The notes under the pieces: model-generated
Databases searched by the model: none
Told to the model about the DNA's origin: nothing
What the model saw: only the letters and a program-made list of their open reading frames with translations
Program-made: the position numbers and the translations under genes
DNA from: Oligoflexia bacterium
GTDB taxonomy: Bacteria; Bdellovibrionota; Bdellovibrionia; Bdellovibrionales; UBA1609
Direction of reading: 5' to 3'
NCBI GenBank assembly: GCA_026914095.1
Contig: JAPPIY010000147.1
Location: 1 to 7,322, forward strand
DNA: 7,322 nt
Shown here: piece after piece, positions 1 to 5,114 of the stretch
How the letters are laid out: each line of letters begins with the position of its first letter
Position numbering within the stretch: the first letter of the stretch is position 1

Positions 1-984
1 TCCCAGCATATTTTCCGCTTTTTGATTGAAGAACAATAATATCCCCCTTTGAAGAAAAGCCGTAAATCAAATATTTTTTAACTAAAGCCGGCGGAAAAGG
101 ATAAGCTGTCTTAAGCTGTTTTTTCCATAGAAGCTTTCTATTTTTAAAAGCTTAAATCTGGCCTTTAGAAAACTGATAAATATCCGATTGCCCCCCTGCC
201 GAACAGAAGAGCCCCCCGCCAGCTGATATACAGTCTTTCCATTAAAAGGGCTGAGACAAAACAAATGAGAATTGAAAATAGGAACAAGCAGGCATTTCTT
301 ATTTATTTTTAGATCTTCTATGATAGGCTGAGAAAAAGAGCGCTTCCATTTGAATTGGCCTGTTTTTCTATTTAAAACTATTAAAGAGCCGTTTTGAAGA
401 CCCACATAAAGATTATTTTTATAAACCGCCGGACGGCCAGCCCCTCTTCTCACTGAAAAATCTCCACTCAAGGAAGAATCAGAGTAAATCCACAATAAAG
501 AGCCCTTAAGATCTAAAGCATAAACTTTTTGATTGCTGGCCAGCCAGTAAATACTGTTATCATAGATTAAAGGCGCGCCTGAGTTTTCAACAGCGTTAAA
601 ATATTTCCAATTCAATAAACCTGATTTGAATTGCAGGCTGTAAAAAAAACCATCCGCTCCTCCAAAGTAAATATTTCCCTTATGAAAAATAAGAGGACTG
701 ACCACACCTGAAGGAATATTAAAATCCCAAACTAATTTTCCAGTTTGCTTATTGTAAGCTTTAACTCCATCAATAGTGTTTCCTTGAACTGCCAACTCCT
801 CTTGAATCAAAGGAGGGCTGTTATTCACCAAATCCGGTCTTAACCCCCCTTGCCTGACAGTATCAACCACCCAAGCCGTCTCAACTCTAAGTTCTGGACT
901 GTCTTCCATTTTAATGGAAAAATCTTTCCATTTCCAAGAAATGAGAGAAAAACAAATCACAAAAAATAAAAAACTCTTTCTCAT
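1..984 (-). CDS. BamB-like PQQ-type beta-propeller protein, frameshifted near its 3' end and cut by the window edge
   Basis: Probable envelope beta-propeller of the BamB/PQQ-repeat type; BamB itself scaffolds the outer-membrane BAM complex. The uninterrupted frame runs from 984 to a stop at 82 (300 codons). Residues 1-17 form a hydrophobic signal or anchor without a convincing lipobox. Propeller blades with YALD/LNRKTG-then-W motifs follow, for example AYNKQTGKLVW, VYALDLKGSLLW and VLNRKTGQFKW. After about residue 281 the frame turns to junk. The -1 frame carries a typical next blade (KLLWKKQLKT, then KYLIYGFSSKGDIIVLQSKSG) that stays open to position 1, so the true protein is longer and one base appears missing near 141-149. 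The ATG overlaps the stop of the upstream TPR gene as ATGA, and an AAAGGAGA ribosome site lies about 11 nt upstream, so translational coupling is likely. Family assignment is good; the exact BamB role is inferred from the yfgM-bamB-like order. Confidence 0.8.
127..148 (-). other. Frameshift site in the BamB-like gene: U UUA AAA slippery heptamer plus short hairpin
   Basis: On the minus strand the zero-frame codons CTT TTA AAA form the heptamer T TTA AAA at 148-142. This fits X XXY YYZ in the correct phase. Slipping back one base here gives AAT AGA AAG CTT CTA TGG and leads directly into the missing propeller frame. A 6-bp hairpin (ATAGAA, loop AGC, TTCTAT) lies at 141-127. It starts right after the heptamer, closer than the 5-9 nt usual for stimulators. 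A missing A or T in the 146-149/141-145 runs through sequencing error or mutation explains the data equally well. Confidence 0.45.
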
Positions 985-1706
985 TTTTTAAGTTTCTCCT
1001 TTAATATCAGCAGTTTCTTATAATCCTGCGCCAATCGCCCTATATAATTTTCAGAATTTTCAATATTAATTTTTTCATACCCCTCCAAAGCCTCTTTATA
1101 ACGGTTCATAGATTCCAAGCAAAGGGCTCTTTGCAAGCTGATTTCTAAATGAAAAGCAGAGGCTTTTTCATTAGAAATCAACTGAGAAAAAAGCAACAAG
1201 GCCTTTTCACAGTCCTTCTCATTTATATAATAACTTGCTAATTGAAAAACAGCCAAATGGTATAAACTATGGCTTTTTGAAGGAAAAGCAAAAAGAGACA
1301 GCAATTTTCTAGCTTTCTCCTTTTGACCATAGCGATAATAAAAGTCCGCTAAATCTATTGCAAAAGCCACAGCAGTTTGAAAGCTCTGATTCTGTTTGAC
1401 AGCCTGCTCATAAGAAAAAGCTCTTTGCTCCATATCTTTAGTCATAACAAGCTCTTTTTCAGTTTCCCCTTTTGTTAAAAAATTAAAAGGATTTTGTCCG
1501 CCATCTTCTTTGGTCAGAGCCTTTAACGACATTTTAAAAGTATAAAGAACAGCCTGAGCTTTATACTCTTGCTCTTTTTTCCACCAACTCCAAGTTAAAA
1601 AGCTAACAACGATTAAAACAGAAACGGCTAAAGCGCTTAAAATGACTTTTAGATTTTTTCCAATCCAAAGAATCAACTGCTCTCTTGTAAGCGCTTTGAA
1701 CAACAT
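981..1706 (-). CDS. YfgM-like inner-membrane TPR protein
   Basis: 241-residue protein with a short cytoplasmic N-terminus (TREQ, GKNLK), one transmembrane helix at about residues 20-42 (VILSALAVSVLIVV core, ending WSWWKK) and a periplasm-facing helical domain. Three TPR-like helix pairs are visible at about 112-144 (LADFYYRYGQKEKARKLL), 150-178 (LASYYINEKDCEKALLLF) and 187-215 (RALCLESMNRYKEALEGY). This layout matches YfgM-type ancillary translocon/chaperone proteins, which precede bamB in many Proteobacteria, and the next gene here is a BamB-like propeller joined by an ATGA overlap. The ribosome site is weak (AAAGAG). A 76-nt gap separates it from leucine dehydrogenase upstream, so it may be read from that transcript or from its own promoter. 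No lesion is seen. The YfgM label rests on architecture and context, not on sequence identity I can measure. Confidence 0.75.
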   Translation of the reverse strand: MLFKALTREQLILWIGKNLKVILSALAVSVLIVVSFLTWSWWKKEQEYKAQAVLYTFKMSLKALTKEDGGQNPFNFLTKGETEKELVMTKDMEQRAFSYEQAVKQNQSFQTAVAFAIDLADFYYRYGQKEKARKLLSLFAFPSKSHSLYHLAVFQLASYYINEKDCEKALLLFSQLISNEKASAFHLEISLQRALCLESMNRYKEALEGYEKINIENSENYIGRLAQDYKKLLILKEKLKK

Positions 1707-1775
1707 AACTCTTTAATACTGGGATTGCTTTTATTTGGCAATAAAAAAGAATTATGACACAAAATTTAAAAATAT

Positions 1776-1804
1776 AAAAAGATCATGAGATATAAGATCT
1801 CTTT
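1776..1804 (-). terminator. Weak candidate intrinsic terminator at the leucine dehydrogenase stop codon
   Basis: In the minus-strand transcript AAAGAGATC (1804-1796) can pair with GATCTTTTT (1784-1776) around an 11-nt loop. The stem has nine pairs including one G-U, and a U-rich stretch (ATATTTTTAAATTTT) follows. The stem covers the TGA stop at 1785-1783. The stem is AU-rich, so any termination would be partial and some readthrough into the TPR-propeller pair is possible. Confidence 0.35.
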
Positions 1805-2841
1805 ATTTTATCCTTCGCTAACATTAAAGCCATTTCAGCCGTATCCACATTTTCAGCCTGAGACAAATCGCACAGTTTACGGATAGTTTGAGAGATTCCT
1901 TTGAGTTTATTTTCAATCCATTCATTTGATTTTTTAGGAGACAGATAAGAGGACACATAAATTAAGCCTCCGCTATTGATAATAAAATCCGGTATATAGA
2001 GAATCCGCTTATCCAGAAGTTTTTTTCCAATAGAGGGATGACTGAGCTGATTATTAGCGCCTCCCGCTACAATAGAGCATTTGAGGGTTTTAACGCTCTC
2101 TTCGTTGATAACAGCGCCTACAGAGCAAGGAGAGAAAACATCACACTCTGTTGTGAAAACCTCCTCTTTAGAAATAATTTTTATTTTAGGAAATTGAGTT
2201 TTTGCCTTTTCCAAAACAGAAGACTTAATATCATGGACAAAAATTTCCATTTCTTCCTGATTTAAAAGCTCTAAAAGGTTAGAGCCTACAGCGCCTAAAC
2301 CTTGAAGAATCACTCTTAAACCTTTTAAAGAATCCCTTTTAAGCTTCCACTGGACAGCTGTTTTTATCCCATAATAAACACCTTTTGCTGTGGATCGGCT
2401 GGGATCCCCCACTCCTCCTCTTTTAACAGGCCGTCCAACCACATAAGAAGTTTGATCTCCAATATACTGCAAATCTTCCGTGTTAATGCCCATATCTTTA
2501 GCTACAATATACCGGCCTTTAAGAGATTCTATATGAAGGCCAAAAGACCATAAAAGCTCTGGTTTTTTATCCTTTTCTGGATCAGCGATAATAACAGATT
2601 TGCCTCCCCCTAGCTGTAAACCGGCAAGGGCGGCTTTATAGCTCATAGCCTCCGAAAGCCTCAGCACATCCTCTAAAGCCTGCTCCTCTGTTTGATAGGG
2701 GCGCATTCGGCAACCTCCTAAAGCGGGGCCTAAAGCCGTGCTGTGAATGGCAATAACTCCCTTTAGCCCTGTTTCTGAATTAGAGCAAAAAACCACCTGT
2801 TCATGGGCTTGATCTCTCAGGCTTAAAGCTTTAAATACCAT
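1783..2841 (-). CDS. ldh: Leucine dehydrogenase (Glu/Leu/Phe/Val dehydrogenase family)
   Basis: Cytosolic NAD-dependent enzyme of branched-chain amino acid catabolism: L-leucine + NAD+ + water gives 4-methyl-2-oxopentanoate, ammonia and NADH. Its 352 residues match the usual family length of about 350-365. The N-terminal substrate domain has GPALGGCRM at 38-46, YKAALAG with Lys69, GGGKSVI with catalytic Lys81, and KDMG with Asp116. GDPSRSTAKGV at 145-155 is the family signature before the nucleotide domain. The Rossmann fold shows GLGAVGS at 171-177 followed by the NAD-binding acidic residue at HD 193-194. GGANNQL (250-256) and PDFIINSGGL (284-293) complete the fold. The ATG has a strong AGAAGGAGA ribosome site at 2857-2849. 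A spacer with a palindromic element lies upstream, so it probably has its own promoter. Val or Ile may also be substrates. The gene symbol follows common usage and is not lactate dehydrogenase. Confidence 0.93.
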   Translation of the reverse strand: MVFKALSLRDQAHEQVVFCSNSETGLKGVIAIHSTALGPALGGCRMRPYQTEEQALEDVLRLSEAMSYKAALAGLQLGGGKSVIIADPEKDKKPELLWSFGLHIESLKGRYIVAKDMGINTEDLQYIGDQTSYVVGRPVKRGGVGDPSRSTAKGVYYGIKTAVQWKLKRDSLKGLRVILQGLGAVGSNLLELLNQEEMEIFVHDIKSSVLEKAKTQFPKIKIISKEEVFTTECDVFSPCSVGAVINEESVKTLKCSIVAGGANNQLSHPSIGKKLLDKRILYIPDFIINSGGLIYVSSYLSPKKSNEWIENKLKGISQTIRKLCDLSQAENVDTAEMALMLAKDKIKRSYIS

Positions 2842-2972
2842 TATACATCTCCTTCTAAATTAGTTAATAAGAAAAAATATCTCATTGCAATAAAAAAGTT
2901 TCAGTTTTATGTTAAAATTGATTATTAACAAGCTTACACTATAATGTTGCAAAAATATAATGTTCTAGGAAT

Positions 2973-3090
2973 TATATACTGATCTTGATTGAATTTTCAG
3001 TTTCCAAATAGACTCCCGCCCCCGTTTCCACGAGGACAAGTTTTGCGGGAGTGACAAAAGAGAGGAAAACTCAAACAAGATTAGTATATA
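2973..3090 (-). repeat. Palindromic repeat element, copy 1 (intergenic)
   Basis: Nearly perfect terminal inverted repeats begin TATATACTGATC on the left and, read on the minus strand, TATATACTAATC on the right. From 2975 and 3088 inward, 21 of 24 positions match. A second stem, ACTCCCGC (3012-3019) with GCGGGAGT (3045-3052), sits inside. The GC-rich core contrasts with the AT-rich surroundings. On the minus strand the core shares CCCGCAAAACTTGTCC and ACGGGGGCGGG with copy 2, and GGAAAC and CGGGGGCG with copy 3. Exactly one of six frames is open throughout (37 codons, minus strand), encoding WKRGRE in the core, which parallels WKHGGE of copy 3. The rest of the 2842-3138 spacer holds the leucine dehydrogenase ribosome site and AT-rich DNA with no clear promoter match. 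Confidence 0.8.
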
Positions 3091-3138
3091 CAATTTTCAG
3101 AAAAAAAATGAAAACAGAAGGATTAGAGCCGGCCTTAT

Positions 3139-3858
3139 TCAAAGACCTGCTTGAAAGGATTTGTCCCTTAACCCCTTTAACTGAACTTTCTTCCAACTAG
3201 GCCAAAGCCATTTTAAAGAAGAATCAACCTCTAAAAAATCTCTAGCAAAAACTCCTTTGGACTTCAGCTCAGTCATAAACTCTTCTTCATGGGGAGAAAG
3301 CAGTTGAAAAAACCAATTTCCCCAATCCAGTTTTAAATGGGTTTTAAAATACTCTAAAAACTCCTCCATTGTCCTGCCCGCCTTTACTTTTTTTAAATCA
3401 TTTAAGCAGAAAGAATCTGTTTGGGTATCATAATAAGAGCTCACTTGGCAAAGCTGGAGCTTTGAGCTGTTTTGGCTGTAGCCATGACTTAATAATAAAA
3501 CTTGCTCTTCAAAAGAAACTTCACCCACAAGCACAGACATCAAAGGGTCTGACCCTATGATATACTGAGGCCAGCCATTATAAGAAATATAACGATCAAA
3601 AAAACCCAAGTTAATTAAAAAATTTAAAATAAAAGACTGATGACCGCCTTCTGTCAAAATTTTTAAATCTTGAATTAAACTATACACCCAGATTGGAATA
3701 TTAATATCCTTATCATTTAGCGCTTCTCTATACTGCTTTAAGCGATTCAAAACTTCAGGAATACGAAAAAGCTGAAAATAAAAATGGCTGTCTTTAACAG
3801 TATAAGCTTTATTTAAAATTAAAATATCTTTTCTATATCTATCTTTCTGATCTTTCAT
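3139..3858 (-). CDS. Hypothetical protein, 239 residues, possible degenerate acyltransferase-like segment
   Basis: I do not recognise this protein with confidence. It is 239 residues, charged at the N-terminus, without signal peptide or transmembrane helix, so probably cytosolic. The segment at about 74-125 (SFILNFLINLGFFDR, then IIGSDPLMSVLVGEVSFEE) loosely resembles the FabD-type acyltransferase pattern, where a helix is followed by a GHSxGE nucleophile elbow and a GxLSFEDA helix. Here GHS is replaced by GSD and the length is below the roughly 300 residues of FabD, so activity should not be assumed. The C-terminal part is rich in Trp and aromatic residues (LDWGNWFF, WLWPSW). The start ATG has only a weak ribosome site; an overlapping mini-frame ATGAAAGAATTATGA ends across it. 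Palindromic elements flank the gene on both sides, 24 nt upstream and about 50 nt downstream. Confidence 0.6.
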   Translation of the reverse strand: MKDQKDRYRKDILILNKAYTVKDSHFYFQLFRIPEVLNRLKQYREALNDKDINIPIWVYSLIQDLKILTEGGHQSFILNFLINLGFFDRYISYNGWPQYIIGSDPLMSVLVGEVSFEEQVLLLSHGYSQNSSKLQLCQVSSYYDTQTDSFCLNDLKKVKAGRTMEEFLEYFKTHLKLDWGNWFFQLLSPHEEEFMTELKSKGVFARDFLEVDSSLKWLWPSWKKVQLKGLRDKSFQAGL

Positions 3859-3882
3859 AATTCTTTCATAACCTTTTATTTT

Positions 3883-4061
3883 TATACCGATCCTGTTTGA
3901 AATTTTAGCTGGCTGTTCAGTCTTCCCCTAAAAGACGGAGCTCCCGCAAAACTTGTCCCCGCGACGGTGGGGAGCCTGCCCTCGTGAAAACGGGGGCGGG
4001 GGCAGGGGCAGGGGCAGGAATCTCCAAAAAAAAACTTCAAAACTCAAACAAGATCAATATA
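3883..4061 (+). repeat. Palindromic repeat element, copy 2 (intergenic, longest copy)
   Basis: The left end starts TATACCGATCCTGTTTGAA; the right end reads TATATTGATCTTGTTTGAG on the minus strand. 18 of 24 terminal positions pair and most mismatches are transitions, so RNA could still pair by G-U. The core repeats CCCGCAAAACTTGTCC of copy 1, then has about 22 extra bases (around 3959-3980) before CTCGTGAAAACGGGGGCGGG. A GGGGCA tandem expansion and AATCTCCAAAA follow, the latter shared with copy 3. The frame covering the right arm encodes NLQKK, as in copy 3. It ends 24 nt from the start codon of the hypothetical gene. Confidence 0.8.
3992..4014 (+). other. G-quadruplex-type motif inside element copy 2
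   Basis: Four G runs, G5-C-G5-CA-G4-CA-G4, occur within 23 bases on the + strand with loops of one or two bases. This exceeds the usual G3+N1-7 quadruplex definition. It arises from a 6-bp GGGGCA expansion in the element core. Minus-strand transcripts would carry the C-rich complement, so any effect on these genes would be at the DNA level or on the non-template strand. Confidence 0.7.
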
Positions 4062-4206
4062 ACAAACAGTTTTATTATCAAATTTTCAAAGCTTAAAATA
4101 GTAAACATCTTCAAGCTGGTTTTGTCCAGAAAAAAATAGACAAGTGTAAATTTTACCTCTTTTTTTTATTAGTCTCAACATTTTTATAGGTTTTTTAAGC
4201 AAAAAG

Positions 4207-4233
4207 TTTCATATCCGTTCCATATCACTTTGG
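4207..4233 (-). pseudogene. Possible remnant of a duplicated LRR gene 3' end
   Basis: Just downstream of the LRR lipoprotein stop, 20 of 27 bases match the gene's own last codons at 4300-4274. The remnant reads PK*YGTDMK against LKPYGTDIR of the intact gene and is followed by KLFA and a stop. It may be the scar of a tandem LRR paralogue lost by deletion. It is short, so chance similarity cannot be excluded. Confidence 0.35.
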
Positions 4234-4267
4234 AAGAAAAAAGGAAAATTAATTTATAGCTTGAAAC

Positions 4268-5101
4268 TTAAAATCTTATATCTGTTCCATAAGGCTTTAG
4301 CTGGGATTTGATATGATTTTTATCCGCAAATGTAAGCTGATTTTTAACAAGATACAATTTTTTTAAAGAAATTAAATTGGAAAATAGCTTAGGAGGCAAA
4401 TTTCTTAACTCGTTATAAGAGAGAAAAAGCGCTTGTAAAAAATTTAAATCAAAAAAGAGTCCAGGAGGCAGAGTTTTTAAATCATTAGCGGAAAGGTTAA
4501 GTGTTTGCAATAAGCTCAAACCAGAAAAAATACCTTTAGGCAAATGATTCAGTTTATTCCATGACAGATCCAATTCCCGCAAAGAGTTTAAACCGGAAAA
4601 AATATCCACTGGCAAATGATTCAGATCATTCACAGAAAGAAAAAGCTGATGTAATGAGCTCAAGCCGGAAAAATCCCCTGATTTTAACTCTTTTAATTTC
4701 TTTTTGTTTATTTTTAAAACTAAAAGGGAGGACAATTCCTTTTTTGTCACTTCTGAACATTCCGTTTTAGCCAAAGCCTCCAATATCGCCTTCTGAACCT
4801 GTTCTGTTCTCTCACATACAGAAAGAAAGGCAACTGCCTCCTTTTGTTCTATTTTAGCAGTTCCTGTCTGATTAGAAGAAGGCTGTTTCACACAGCCAGA
4901 CAGGAAAACAACAAAACTCAAGGGTATTATACTGATCAGGTTTTGAAAGTTTATACCGCTCGGGTTTGAACTTTCCCTCTTTTTCTGGAGATTCTCGCCC
5001 CCGTGTTTCCAGTCAGAGCCTGAAATTTTCAAACCAGAGGAGTATAAGTCTATAATTCCCAAACTCAGTAAGAATCCTCTCATAGTTTCTCTCTTCATCA
5101 T
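4268..5101 (-). CDS. Leucine-rich repeat lipoprotein with a palindromic element inserted in its signal peptide
   Basis: 277 residues from the first ATG; the ATG at 5083 (Met7) is a good alternative because AAGAGAG lies just upstream of it. The hydrophobic run RGFLLSLGII stops at residue 17 and resumes as PLSFVVFLSGC at 60-70, with lipobox LSGC and Cys70. Removing residues 18-59 gives a continuous 22-residue lipoprotein signal from Met7, so the ancestral protein was most likely a lipid-anchored envelope protein. A linker and a CERTEQVQKAI segment (96-106) precede five 24-residue LRRs at 127-246 of the LxLSxNxLxxLP type, with a short cap after them. LRRs usually bind protein partners; the target is unknown. 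The gene follows GAPDH by 13 nt and is probably cotranscribed. With a 42-residue polar insert in the signal, export may be lost or altered although the frame is intact. Confidence 0.85.
   Translation of the reverse strand: MMKRETMRGFLLSLGIIDLYSSGLKISGSDWKHGGENLQKKRESSNPSGINFQNLISIIPLSFVVFLSGCVKQPSSNQTGTAKIEQKEAVAFLSVCERTEQVQKAILEALAKTECSEVTKKELSSLLVLKINKKKLKELKSGDFSGLSSLHQLFLSVNDLNHLPVDIFSGLNSLRELDLSWNKLNHLPKGIFSGLSLLQTLNLSANDLKTLPPGLFFDLNFLQALFLSYNELRNLPPKLFSNLISLKKLYLVKNQLTFADKNHIKSQLKPYGTDIRF
4364..4723 (-). repeat. Five tandem 72-bp leucine-rich repeat units
   Basis: Residues 127-246 of the LRR lipoprotein form five units of exactly 24 codons. The first four follow L..L..L.LS.N.L..LP...F closely; the fifth (223-246) keeps LKKLYLVKNQL but diverges at its end, as terminal repeats often do. 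Units are also similar in DNA, for example GGCAAATGATTCAG on the + strand recurs near 4541 and 4611. Such units can expand or contract by recombination. Confidence 0.85.
4925..5050 (-). repeat. Palindromic repeat element, copy 3, inserted in frame in the LRR lipoprotein gene
   Basis: The inner terminal repeats TATACCGCTCGGGTTTGAA (from 4952) and, on the minus strand, TATACTCCTCTGGTTTGAA (from 5046) match at 18 of 24 positions. The left arm carries the end motif a second time as TATACTGATCAGGTTTTGAA at 4928-4947. The core shares CGGGGGCG and AATCTCCA with copy 2. The insert is 126 bp (42 codons, residues 18-59 of the host protein) with no stop, between GGAATTATA and CCC on the minus strand. 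TATA-type sequence at both edges suggests a TA or TATA target site. Confidence 0.8.
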
Positions 5102-5114
5102 AACATTAAAAAAA

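Larger units (their letters stand above)
3859..4267. other. 409-nt spacer: repeat element, G-rich core, possible LRR remnant, AT-rich remainder
   Basis: Between the hypothetical protein start and the LRR lipoprotein stop I see the palindromic element at 3883-4061, a stretch resembling the LRR gene's 3' end at 4207-4233, and AT-rich DNA with T and A runs at 4062-4200. GAAACTT (4263-4269) and AAGTTTC (4204-4210) are inverted repeats. On the minus strand they would form a 7-bp stem with a very long loop followed by TTTTT, a poor terminator candidate. No gene or clear promoter was found in 4062-4200. Confidence 0.6.

Noticed and set aside
1725..1744. Inverted repeat ATTGC...GCAAT upstream of the TPR gene considered as a terminator
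   Set aside because: On the minus strand the T run precedes the stem instead of following it, and no + strand gene ends here.
2038..2265. Open frame on the + strand inside leucine dehydrogenase
   Set aside because: It lies antisense to a strongly conserved catalytic gene, has no ribosome site and encodes no recognisable protein.
2860..2960. TTGCAA and TAATAA-like hexamers upstream of leucine dehydrogenase as a sigma-70 promoter
   Set aside because: Such matches are frequent by chance in AT-rich DNA, and spacing and sequence are not good enough to place a promoter.
3108..3171. Short + strand frame beginning ATGAAAACAGAAGG
   Set aside because: Only about 20 codons, overlaps the end of the hypothetical gene antisense, and has no ribosome site.
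3369..3560. Open frame on the + strand inside the hypothetical protein gene
   Set aside because: Antisense shadow of the 239-residue frame, no ribosome site, no domain features.
2973..4061. CRISPR array interpretation of the repeated GC-rich units
   Set aside because: Units are palindromic, far apart, of different lengths and orientations, with genes between them and no regular spacers.
4146..4172. GTAAA-TTTAC palindrome followed by a T8 run on the + strand, considered as a terminator
   Set aside because: The stem is only five AU-rich pairs with a one-base loop, and no + strand gene precedes it.
4561..4770. Open frame on the + strand inside the LRR gene
   Set aside because: Antisense to the regular 24-codon LRR array; its openness follows from the repeat composition.
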